A DNA stretch of 7,131 nt from Pseudomonadota bacterium (lineage in GTDB: Bacteria; Pseudomonadota; Alphaproteobacteria; Acetobacterales; Acetobacteraceae), in assembly GCA_023390705.1 (NCBI GenBank), contig JAEWCI010000556.1, positions 1 to 7,131 of the forward strand, read 5' to 3'. The position numbers and the translations under genes are program-made. Every line of letters starts with the position of its first letter. The stretch's first letter is position 1. The notes below the pieces were generated by a model. The model saw only the letters and a list, made by a program, of their open reading frames with translations, did not search any database and was not told the DNA's origin. Shown here piece by piece: positions 1 to 5,784 of this stretch.

Positions 1-124
1 GCATGGCAGCCAGCCCCACCACCACGGTGCGCAGCGGCACGCCGCGGCGGCAGCCCCCCAGCACCCAGGCCAGCACGCAGAGCAACGGCAGGCCGAGCGC
101 CGATTGCAGTTGCAGCGCGCTCAG
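1..124 (-). CDS. Probable concentrative nucleoside transporter (CNT/NupC type), N-terminal fragment
   Basis: The minus strand reads from 124 off the left edge, about 41 codons. The peptide begins (L/M)SALQLQSALGLPLL, continues through a hydrophobic stretch (roughly residues 10-24), a basic patch CRRGVPLRT, and the start of another hydrophobic segment. This resembles the N-terminus of CNT-family proton- or sodium-coupled nucleoside importers, which start with a short LQS-like segment, a first helix, an RR-containing loop and an RTV-like second segment. There is no ATG, GTG or TTG at the expected start: an in-frame TGA lies five codons upstream of the CTG at 124-122, and the first in-frame TTG would cut into the first hydrophobic segment. 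The CTG sits five bases after AGGAGGAG, so CTG initiation is plausible. The gene overlaps the stop of the rmuC-family gene as CTGA, where ATGA would be usual. The assignment rests on a short fragment and could be another membrane protein. Confidence 0.55.
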   Translation of the reverse strand, partial: MSALQLQSALGLPLLCVLAWVLGGCRRGVPLRTVVVGLAAM

Positions 125-2061
125 CCCAGCTCCTCCTCAGACAGTTCTTCGTCATTCAGCTCGAGAATTGCCTCAGCTTTCGGGGCCGCTATTACCTCCA
201 CTCCACGCAATTTTCTGTTAATGGCGCGGGTTCTGGTTTGAGCTTTTCCAATAGTATTGGATACAGTTCCAACCTGCTTGCCCAGAGAGGTTAGAACATC
301 ATCCATTTTCTTCATCTCTGCCTTGGTGGCAGCCAACAGGTCTCTCACGCTTTCTGCATTCTCAGATAGAGCAAGCGTTACATGACCAAGTTGTATGGTT
401 CGCAGCATGGCAGGTAGCAAGCTTGGACCAAGCACAAATATACGATGCACTCGGCCTATTTCGTCCGTCAGACCAGGTATGCGTGCAACTTCCGCATACA
501 ATCCATCGTTGGGTAGATATAGCACCGCGAATTCCACAGTACGCGGCGGATATATATATTTGGCAGCAATTTTGGCTGCCTCTTGGCGGATGCGTCGTTC
601 CAGTGCGGCTCGGGCGTTACGCTCAGCCTCGATATCCGCTGCCTCGGCCGCAAGGAGCAGGCGGTCATAATCCTCTGTCGGAAATTTGGCATCTACCGGC
701 AATACCGCTCGCTGCCCTCCCTGCGTTGGCATAGTAATTGCGAATTCCACCATATCCATGCTGTCTTCTCGCAAACGAACATTCGTCTCCCACGTGCCGG
801 CAGGTAGAATGTCCTCGAGCAACGAGCGGACCTGCCCCTCGCCCCATCCACCACGCGCTTTCACATTACCAAATAGCCGCTTGAGGTCTCCTACTTGAGA
901 GGCTACGGCCTGAACATTTCCCATCATATGCTGGATCGCTGTAAACTGGTCGATCACACGACTGAAGCTCTCACTCATCTGCTTTTCAACAGAACTCTGC
1001 AATTGTTCATTTACTGATTTTTGAATTTCGGCCAGTTTTGCTTCATTTATTTCACGAATTTCCTTTAGCTTGACATCTACTTGATTACGATTTTCTTCTG
1101 ATTTTCGGTCAATCAAATCGCGTGCCTGCGACATTTCCAGAGAAATAATCTGCGAAAACTTTGCCTGCCCTTCAAGCAGCACAGCCCGGAAAGCCTCGAC
1201 TGCCAAGTTGAGGTCAGCAATACCCTTACCCAAATCAGCCCGGAATGCCGCCGCTTCCTTTACTTGGCCATCTCGGTAAATTTCCAGAAAAGCGCGCACA
1301 TCACCATGATGTTTCGTCAACTGCACAGTCAAGCTGTCGCCGATTCCCTTTTGGCCTTCATTTAACGCAGCCGCGAGCTTTGATTGACCGTCAGATAGCG
1401 CAGTCCGCATTGTCTCGACCGCCAAATTGAGATCCGTAATGCTCTTGCTCAGGTCGGTACGAAGCGCAGCCGCTTCCTTAAGCTGCGAAGCGCGATGGCC
1501 TTCCAAGATTGCTCGGGTGTCCTCAACATCCTTTGCAAGCCTTCCGGCAAGCCCTTCACCTAGTGCATTATGTCCTTCGATCAGCGCTATCTTGAGCGTC
1601 TCGATTATCTGGCGGACCTCGCTAATCCCCGCTGTCAGGTCCCTTCGCAACAGGACAGCCTGTTCAGCCAGGGCGTCGCGCTGCGCTTGCTGCTTATCAC
1701 GCAGTTCAGCAGCATCACGGCTGAGCTGTTCGGCTAACGCCTTGTTGTGAGCATCAGCGCGGTCAGCATGTTCTTGCAGCATGCGTCGCTGGTCATTCAG
1801 TCCTTCATTCAGCGCGCGAGTCTGGTCGATGGCAACCGCTCCAAGCTTTTCCGCTAAATCGCTGGATTGGCGGGCGAGATCAGCTTTAACTTCACCTTGC
1901 AGCATGGCAATTTGCGTTGCTTGTCGATCAATCGAGGACTGCAGACCGCCCATTGCCTGTTGCGAGACGACCTCGGGTTGAGATCGCCGCAAGAGAGATG
2001 TCAGTTGCAACAAGAGCACTAAGCCGACTGTGCCCAAAACGAGGATCGTTTCTGCTGACAT
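121..2061 (-). CDS. rmuC: RmuC-family protein, membrane-anchored with enlarged coiled coil
   Basis: A 646-residue member of the RmuC (DNA recombination protein) family. E. coli RmuC is linked to limiting rearrangement at short inverted repeats, and the family's C-terminal domain has been proposed to have a PD-(D/E)XK nuclease-like fold; activity here is inferred. Residues 4-24 form one hydrophobic helix followed by RR, giving a membrane anchor with a cytoplasmic body. Residues about 40-390 are almost continuous alpha-helical coiled coil, containing an internal duplication (residues 195-225 and 268-298). The RmuC core starts at about 395: the ARGGWGEGQVRSLLE block (402-416, with E408), PVDAKFPTEDY (455-465, with D457 and K459 as candidate metal/catalytic residues), and the YLPNDGLYAEV block (515-525). 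The end is strongly acidic (ELNDEELSEEELG). Typical RmuC proteins are nearer 400-500 residues, and the excess is in the coiled coil. The ATG follows AAGGAGG closely. Base composition is much more AT-rich than in all neighbours, suggesting transfer. Confidence 0.92.
   Translation of the reverse strand: MSAETILVLGTVGLVLLLQLTSLLRRSQPEVVSQQAMGGLQSSIDRQATQIAMLQGEVKADLARQSSDLAEKLGAVAIDQTRALNEGLNDQRRMLQEHADRADAHNKALAEQLSRDAAELRDKQQAQRDALAEQAVLLRRDLTAGISEVRQIIETLKIALIEGHNALGEGLAGRLAKDVEDTRAILEGHRASQLKEAAALRTDLSKSITDLNLAVETMRTALSDGQSKLAAALNEGQKGIGDSLTVQLTKHHGDVRAFLEIYRDGQVKEAAAFRADLGKGIADLNLAVEAFRAVLLEGQAKFSQIISLEMSQARDLIDRKSEENRNQVDVKLKEIREINEAKLAEIQKSVNEQLQSSVEKQMSESFSRVIDQFTAIQHMMGNVQAVASQVGDLKRLFGNVKARGGWGEGQVRSLLEDILPAGTWETNVRLREDSMDMVEFAITMPTQGGQRAVLPVDAKFPTEDYDRLLLAAEAADIEAERNARAALERRIRQEAAKIAAKYIYPPRTVEFAVLYLPNDGLYAEVARIPGLTDEIGRVHRIFVLGPSLLPAMLRTIQLGHVTLALSENAESVRDLLAATKAEMKKMDDVLTSLGKQVGTVSNTIGKAQTRTRAINRKLRGVEVIAAPKAEAILELNDEELSEEELG
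125..137 (-). promoter_or_regulatory. Ribosome binding site inside the rmuC-family tail, for the CTG-started transporter
   Basis: On the minus strand the Glu codons near the end of the rmuC-family gene spell AGGAGGAG (137 to 130), followed by CTGGG and then CTG (124-122). This is a strong Shine-Dalgarno sequence at workable spacing and is the main support for translation starting at CTG, coupled to termination of the upstream gene. It may be incidental, since it also encodes Glu-Glu of an acidic tail. Confidence 0.4.
1168..1479 (-). repeat. Internal tandem duplication in the coiled coil of the rmuC-family gene
   Basis: Residues 195-225 (KEAAALRTDL..ITDLNLAVE..) and 268-298 (KEAAAFRADL..IADLNLAVE..) are near-copies, 73 codons apart. 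The similarity is visible in the DNA: 1194-1260 matches 1413-1479 at many positions with a constant 219-base offset and no gaps. A more diverged third unit starts at LRRDL (residues 138-142), 62 codons before the matching LRTDL (200-204). The 11-residue difference in unit length equals one hendecad, consistent with growth of a coiled coil by whole turns. The function of the units is unknown. Confidence 0.7.
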
Positions 2062-2091
2062 CGCCCCTCCTTGGGGCGTCGATTCGCCCCA
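2062..2091 (-). promoter_or_regulatory. Two mutually exclusive hairpins over the rmuC-family ribosome binding site
   Basis: Reading the minus strand toward the ATG at 2061, the leader is GGGGCG, AATCGA, CGCCCC, AAGGA, GGGGCG, ATG. The middle arm (2078-2073) can pair with the upstream arm (2090-2085), extended by one T-A pair to 7 bp with a 6-base loop. It can instead pair with the downstream arm (2067-2062), 6 bp with a 5-base loop. The second pairing places AAGGA in the loop and the last two bases of AAGGAGG in the stem, directly against the start codon. The arms and their exact complementarity are seen directly; a regulatory switch is inference. Chance is possible in a GC-rich genome. Confidence 0.4.
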
Positions 2092-2139
2092 TTCCAGAAG
2101 CGCAAATATCGCATCCTCTGAGCGGCTCGTGCCAGCCCC

Positions 2140-2748
2140 TCAGGCCGGGGTGAAGCTGCCGTCTTCGCCCAGCAGGACCAGCTTGCCGGTGTGGACGGCA
2201 AAATGCGCGCCATGCAGGCGCAGCCGCCCTGCCTGCACCGCTTCCGCCACCCAGGGGAAGGTCAGCAGATTGGCCAGCGAAAGCCGCACCGCCTCGTGCT
2301 CCGCCAGTTCCTGGCGGGCCTCGACCGGCTCGCAGCTCAGCACCCTGGCGCGGATCGGCCGGGCGATCTCGATCCAGCCGGCGACGAAGTCCCGCGCCTC
2401 CGGCGGCGTGCCTTCCAGCAGGGCACGGATGCCGCCGCACAGGCCGTGGCCGAGCACGACGATATGCCCCACCTTCAGCACCCGCACGCCGAATTCCACC
2501 GCCGCGCTGGTGCCGTGGAAGACCGCGTCCGGCATATAGGGCGGCACCAGGTTGGCGACGTTGCGCACCACGAAAAGCTCGCCCGGCGCCGCGGCGAAGA
2601 TCATCTGCGGATCCACGCGGCTGTCGGAACAGGCGATGATCATGGTGTGCGGGTGCTGGCCGTGCTCGGCCAGGGCCTCGAAGCGTTGGCGGAGTTGTGG
2701 CCAGTTCTCCTGGCGGAAGCGGCGGTAACCGGCAATCAGCTCGTCCAT
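2140..2748 (-). CDS. Beta-class carbonic anhydrase
   Basis: A 202-residue cytosolic zinc enzyme interconverting CO2 and bicarbonate. The beta-class signatures are complete: ACSDSRVDP (39-47) gives zinc ligand C40 and the D42/R44 dyad, and GHGLCGG (100-106) gives zinc ligands H101 and C104. The segment ELFVVRNVANLVPP (57-70) is also typical, as is HGTSAAVEFGV (78-88). The length is usual for bacterial beta enzymes. The ATG is preceded by GGAGGAG with a five-base spacer, which fixes the start. The gene lies 193 bases downstream of purH on the same strand. Bicarbonate supply serves purine, pyrimidine and fatty acid synthesis, so co-location with purH makes metabolic sense, though co-transcription is not shown. 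It is followed after 78 bases by the AT-rich rmuC-family gene. I do not assign can or cynT, since the paralogue type cannot be decided here. Confidence 0.95.
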   Translation of the reverse strand: MDELIAGYRRFRQENWPQLRQRFEALAEHGQHPHTMIIACSDSRVDPQMIFAAAPGELFVVRNVANLVPPYMPDAVFHGTSAAVEFGVRVLKVGHIVVLGHGLCGGIRALLEGTPPEARDFVAGWIEIARPIRARVLSCEPVEARQELAEHEAVRLSLANLLTFPWVAEAVQAGRLRLHGAHFAVHTGKLVLLGEDGSFTPA

Positions 2749-2779
2749 GCGATCTCCTCCGTGGCCGCGGGCAGGTGGT

Positions 2780-2791
2780 GCTGCCGGCAGC
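2780..2791. promoter_or_regulatory. Perfect 12-bp palindrome upstream of the carbonic anhydrase
   Basis: GCTGCCGGCAGC is a perfect palindrome centred about 37 bases upstream of the carbonic anhydrase ATG. It could be a regulator binding site or a small RNA hairpin in the leader. No convincing -35/-10 pair could be placed around it, and short GC palindromes are common at this base composition. Confidence 0.18.
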
Positions 2792-2793
2792 GT

Positions 2794-2925
2794 TCAACAG
2801 GCGGATGGCGGCGTAGCGGCGGCCGGGTCAAACCCGGCGAGGAGCAGGTGCCGGTCAGAGATGGCCGGATCAGGGGCGAAGAGCACCGAAACCCGGCCAT
2901 GGCGAAGGAACAGCATCGCCGGCAT
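2794..2925 (-). CDS. Possible small ORF (43 residues) between purH and the carbonic anhydrase gene
   Basis: An ATG at 2925, 16 bases after the purH stop, opens a frame ending at TGA 2796-2794. It encodes MPAMLFLRHGRVSVLFAPDP and continues to 43 residues; a second ATG three codons in could be used instead. The first part is hydrophobic or beta-like, with HLLLAGFDPAAA in the second half. I recognise no family. About 10 of its codons end in A or T, a weaker GC3 bias than in the neighbouring real genes, and there is no clear Shine-Dalgarno sequence. It fills most of the 193-base purH to carbonic anhydrase gap. It is equally likely to be non-coding leader. Confidence 0.22.
   Translation of the reverse strand: MPAMLFLRHGRVSVLFAPDPAISDRHLLLAGFDPAAATPPSAC
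2822..2838. other. Hairpin with 7-bp perfect stem between purH and the carbonic anhydrase gene
   Basis: GCCGGGT, CAA, ACCCGGC forms a perfect 7-bp stem with a 3-base loop, about 105 bases past the purH stop. There is no T-run after it on either strand, so it does not meet the pattern of an intrinsic terminator. It could be an RNA stability hairpin or a pause site, or simply the codons of the small ORF that overlaps it. Confidence 0.3.
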
Positions 2926-2941
2926 GCACCGCCGGCGCGCC

Positions 2942-4519
2942 TCAATGGCGGAAATGCCGCATGCCGGTGAACACCATGGCCAACCCCGCCTTGTCGGCGG
3001 CGGCGATCACCTCGGCGTCGCGGATGCTGCCGCCGGGCTGGATCACCGCCGTCACGCCCGCCGCCGCCGCGGTCTCCAGGCCGTCGGCGAAGGGGAAGAA
3101 GGCGTCGGAAGCGACCACGCTGCCCTTTGCCAGCGGTTCCGGCAGGCCGGCGGCCTTGGCGGCGGCCTCGCTCTTCCAGGCGGCGATGCGGCTGCTCTCC
3201 ACCCGGTTCATCTGCCCGGCGCCGATGCCGACCGTGGCGAGGCCCTTGGCATAGACGATGGCGTTGGACTTCACATGCTTGCAGACGCGGAAGGCAAAGA
3301 GCATGTCCGCAACTTCCTGCGGCGTCGGCGCCCGCCTGGTCACCACTTTCAGCGTTTCGGCCGTGATGCGGCCGGCATCGCGGGACTGCGCCAGGAAGCC
3401 TCCGGCCACGCTCTTCACCAGCAGGCCGGGGGCCGCCGGATCCGGCAGGCCGCCGGTCAGCAGCAGGCGGAGGTTCTTCTTCTTCGCGAATACCGCCTGG
3501 GCGCCTTCATCGGCATCCGGCGCCACCACCACCTCGGTGAAGATGGCGGCGATCTTCTCCGCTGCCGCGGCATCCAGGGTGCGGTTGGCGGCAACGATGC
3601 CGCCGAAGGCCGAAACCGGGTCGCAGAGCAGGGCGCGGTCCCAGGCGGCTGAGAGGCTTTCCGCCACCGCCACGCCGCAGGGATTGGCGTGCTTGACGAT
3701 GACGATGGCCGGCTCGTCGAATTCCGCCACCGCCTCGAAGGCGGCGTCGGTGTCGTTCAGGTTGTTGTAGGAAAGCTCCTTGCCCTGCACCTGCCGCGCG
3801 GTGGCCAGGCCGGGGCGGTCGGAGCCGTCCACGTAGAAGGCAGCCTGCTGGTGCGGGTTCTCGCCATAGCGCAGCCCCTGGCGCAGCACCCCGGCGAAGG
3901 CGAGGCGCGGCGGGAATTGCCCGGCTTCCTGCCGCGCGAACCAGCCGGAGATGGCGGCGTCATAGGCGGCCGTGCGGGCATAGGCGGCGGCCGCCAGCCG
4001 GCGGCGCAGCGCGAGCGTGGTGCCGCCCTTCGCCGCCATTTCGGCCTGCACCTCGGCCAGATGCGCGGGTTCCGTCAGCACCGCGACATGGGCGTGGTTC
4101 TTGGCGGCGCTGCGGATCATCGCCGGGCCGCCGATATCGATGTTCTCGATGCAATCCTCGAAAGCCGCGCCCTTCGCCACCGTCGCCTCGAAGGGATAGA
4201 GGTTCACCGCCACTAGGTCGATCGGCGCGATGCCGTGCTGCTGCATCTGCGCCACATGCTCCGGCAGGTCGCGGCGGCCGAGGATGCCGCCATGCACCTG
4301 CGGCACCAGCGTCTTCACCCGCCCGTCCAGGATTTCCGGGAAGCCGGTATGGTCGGAGACGTCCTTCACCGGGACCCCGGCTTCCCGCAGCGCCCTGGCG
4401 GTGCCGCCGGTGGAGAGGATCTCCACCCCCTGCCCGGCCAGGAAGCGGCCGAATTCGATCAGCCCGGTCTTGTCGGAAACTGAGATCAGGGCACGACGGA
4501 CGGGGACGAGATCGGTCAT
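2942..4519 (-). CDS. purH: Bifunctional AICAR transformylase / IMP cyclohydrolase
   Basis: PurH catalyses the last two steps of de novo IMP synthesis: formylation of AICAR with 10-formyl-tetrahydrofolate, then ring closure. The protein has 525 residues, the normal family length. The N-terminal MGS-like cyclohydrolase domain (about 1-195) shows RRALISVSDKTGL (8-20), LSTGGTA (35-41) and DGRVKTLVPQVHGGIL (65-80). The C-terminal transformylase domain shows RYGENPHQ (217-224), KELSYNNLND (247-256), KHANPCG (276-282) with the catalytic Lys-His pair, and DPVSAFGG (300-307). It also has KSNAIV (417-422) and the terminal SDAFFPFADG...QPGGSIRD...VFTGMRHFRH. The ATG at 4519 places RRALISVSDK at the usual distance. 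The same frame stays open upstream to 5614, but that part runs antisense to the oxidoreductase gene and is not PurH. A weak GGAG precedes the ATG. The gene diverges from the oxidoreductase. Confidence 0.98.
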   Translation of the reverse strand: MTDLVPVRRALISVSDKTGLIEFGRFLAGQGVEILSTGGTARALREAGVPVKDVSDHTGFPEILDGRVKTLVPQVHGGILGRRDLPEHVAQMQQHGIAPIDLVAVNLYPFEATVAKGAAFEDCIENIDIGGPAMIRSAAKNHAHVAVLTEPAHLAEVQAEMAAKGGTTLALRRRLAAAAYARTAAYDAAISGWFARQEAGQFPPRLAFAGVLRQGLRYGENPHQQAAFYVDGSDRPGLATARQVQGKELSYNNLNDTDAAFEAVAEFDEPAIVIVKHANPCGVAVAESLSAAWDRALLCDPVSAFGGIVAANRTLDAAAAEKIAAIFTEVVVAPDADEGAQAVFAKKKNLRLLLTGGLPDPAAPGLLVKSVAGGFLAQSRDAGRITAETLKVVTRRAPTPQEVADMLFAFRVCKHVKSNAIVYAKGLATVGIGAGQMNRVESSRIAAWKSEAAAKAAGLPEPLAKGSVVASDAFFPFADGLETAAAAGVTAVIQPGGSIRDAEVIAAADKAGLAMVFTGMRHFRH

Positions 4520-4547
4520 CGGGGGGCGCTCCGGGAAAGCCGGGCGC

Positions 4548-4576
4548 GGGATAGACCCGCCGGGCGCCGGGGGCAA
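4548..4576 (-). promoter_or_regulatory. Candidate purH promoter
   Basis: On the minus strand, TTGCCC (4576-4571) and TATCCC (4553-4548) are separated by 17 bases. They match 4/6 and 3/6 of the sigma-70-type consensus and would give a short leader of about 20 bases before the purH ATG at 4519. The spacing is ideal, but the match is modest and the call is tentative. Confidence 0.3.
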
Positions 4577-4592
4577 ACCCTTCCTTCGGGCT

Positions 4593-4625
4593 CGGTTGAC
4601 AGCGGCGCGCAACCGGGCCGAGCAT
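4593..4625 (+). promoter_or_regulatory. Candidate promoter of the oxidoreductase operon, with a dyad over the -35 box
   Basis: A perfect -35 consensus TTGACA lies at 4596-4601. The best -10 at 18-base spacing is GAGCAT (4620-4625), only 3/6. An inverted repeat CGGTTG (4593-4598), 11 bases, CAACCG (4610-4615) overlaps the -35 box and spacer, where a repressor or activator dimer could bind. The same bases lie upstream of the divergent purH promoter, so one regulator could affect both directions; that is inference. Confidence 0.3.
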
Positions 4626-4626
4626 C

Positions 4627-4642
4627 CCCCTTGTCCAAGGGG
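4627..4642. promoter_or_regulatory. 16-base palindrome in the oxidoreductase leader
   Basis: CCCCTTGTCCAAGGGG has two 7-base arms around a 2-base centre. It lies 15 bases before the ATG at 4658 and just after the candidate promoter. It may be an operator or, in RNA, a hairpin (CCCCTT, GTCC, AAGGGG) next to the purine-rich AAGGGAAG ribosome binding stretch at 4643-4650. An in-frame TTG at 4631 falls within it. Confidence 0.35.
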
Positions 4643-4657
4643 AAGGGAAGCCGGGGC

Positions 4658-5734
4658 ATGCCCGTTCGCGTCATCGGCATGATCGGAGCCGCGCCGCCGC
4701 AGGGGGCGACGCTGCATGTCATCGCCGGCGGCATCTCGCCCGGCTTCATCCGGGAATTCGCCCAGGCGCATGAGGCGGCCGGCTTCGACATGGTGCTGGT
4801 GGGCTACTATTCCTCCTCGGCCGAGGGCTTCAACCTCGCCGCCTTCGCCGCGGCGCACACGCAGCGCCTCTCCTTCCTGATCGCCCACCGGCCGGGCGTC
4901 GCCGCACCCTCGCTCGCCGCCCGCTCCGTCGCCACCTTCGATGCGCTGACCGGCGGCAGGCTGGCGCTGCACGTCATCGCCGGGATCAGCGACGCCGAAC
5001 AGCAGGGCGAGGGCGACTTCCTGCCCAAGGAGGCCCGCTACCGCCGCGCCGCGGAATACCTTTCCGTCATGCGCCGGCTCTGGACCGAAACCGCGCCCTT
5101 CGACCACGAAGGCGAGTTCTACCGGCTGCGCGGCGCCTTCTCCGCCGCCCGGCCGGTGCAGCAGCCCTATCCGCCGCTGTTCTTCGGCGGCTCCTCGGAG
5201 GGCGCCCTGGCCATGGGTGCCGAGCACTGCGACGTCTTCGCCATGTATGGCGAGCCCCTGGTCGAGACCGCGGCGCGCATGGCCGAATTCCGTGCCCGCG
5301 CCGCCGGTTTCGGCCGCACGCCCCGCTTCAACATGAGCTTCCGCCCGATCATCGCCCCCACCGAGGGCGCGGCCTGGGACAAGGCCCGGCGCTTCCTGGC
5401 GGAGTTGCAAGCCAGCGGCACCCTGCCCGCCACCGCGCAGGACCGCTCCGCCGAGCGCATCCTGGAAATCGCTTCCCGCGGGGATGTGCATGACGAAAGG
5501 CTGTGGATGCCCATCGCCGTCGCCGCGGCCGCCAAGGGCAACACCACCTGCCTGGTCGGCACGCCGGAACAGGTGGCGCAGGCGATGCTGCGCTACTACC
5601 GGCTCGGCATCCATTCCTTCCTGATCCGCGGCTTCGAGCCGCTGACGGATGCCGCCGAATTCGGCCGCGAGTTGATCCCCCGGCTGCGCGCCGGCGCACT
5701 GGCCATCGACCGGGACATGGCGGCGGCCGCCTGA
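4658..5734 (+). CDS. LLM-class flavin-dependent oxidoreductase, SsuD-like
   Basis: A 358-residue member of the bacterial luciferase-like family of reduced-flavin monooxygenases, closest by eye to alkanesulfonate monooxygenase SsuD. Shared blocks are QRLSFLIAHRPGVAAPSLAAR (69-89), ATFDALTGGRLALHVIAG (92-109), a RYRRAAEY segment (127-134), and QQPYPPLFFGGSSEGA (168-183). The C-terminal NTTCLVGTPEQVA...YRLGIHSFLIRG block (295-325) is also shared. From memory of SsuD, its active-site Cys54, Arg226 and His228 appear to align with Ser, Ser and Arg here (about S52-S54, S227, R229), so alkanesulfonate is not a safe substrate call. I chose ATG 4658, which follows AAGGGAAG by seven bases. A TTG at 4631 would add nine residues, but they lie in a palindrome and are unlike the family start. 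The MFS gene follows 50 bases downstream on the same strand, suggesting an operon. The substrate is unknown. Confidence 0.92.
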   Translation: MPVRVIGMIGAAPPQGATLHVIAGGISPGFIREFAQAHEAAGFDMVLVGYYSSSAEGFNLAAFAAAHTQRLSFLIAHRPGVAAPSLAARSVATFDALTGGRLALHVIAGISDAEQQGEGDFLPKEARYRRAAEYLSVMRRLWTETAPFDHEGEFYRLRGAFSAARPVQQPYPPLFFGGSSEGALAMGAEHCDVFAMYGEPLVETAARMAEFRARAAGFGRTPRFNMSFRPIIAPTEGAAWDKARRFLAELQASGTLPATAQDRSAERILEIASRGDVHDERLWMPIAVAAAAKGNTTCLVGTPEQVAQAMLRYYRLGIHSFLIRGFEPLTDAAEFGRELIPRLRAGALAIDRDMAAAA

Positions 5735-5784
5735 TCCGCCGCCCCCTCTCGCCCAGGCGCCCGCATTCGCGTATCCGTCCTTCC

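Noticed and set aside
545..560. TATATATAT run as a promoter or AT-rich protein binding site
   Set aside because: It encodes the K-Y-I-Y segment of the RmuC domain (residues 501-504) and needs no other explanation.
122..2138. Possible flanking direct repeat CAGCCC at 122-127 and 2133-2138 as a target-site duplication of the rmuC islet
   Set aside because: Six GC-rich bases recur by chance at this composition, and no element ends or recombinase are present.
1928..2797. Leftward 289-codon open frame overlapping the carbonic anhydrase gene and the rmuC-family start
   Set aside because: It is the carbonic anhydrase gene in the wrong frame, rich in Arg, Pro and Gly, and crosses the composition boundary with no family features.
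2822..2838. Intrinsic terminator after purH
   Set aside because: The stem is perfect but has no T-run on either strand and lies about 105 bases past the stop, so it is reported only as a hairpin.
2191..3652. Long rightward open frames opposite the carbonic anhydrase and purH genes
   Set aside because: Both real genes have full family motifs. The opposite frames give His/Gly/Arg-rich low-complexity translations with no recognisable domain.
4631..4657. TTG start adding nine residues to the oxidoreductase
   Set aside because: The extension is coded by a palindrome and the ribosome binding stretch; ATG 4658 has better spacing and fits the family start.
4520..5614. Leftward open frame that would extend PurH to 890 residues across the oxidoreductase gene
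   Set aside because: PurH is complete from 4519 and matches the family length. The upstream part is Gly/Ala/Arg-rich antisense sequence of a well-supported gene, a usual artefact of high GC.
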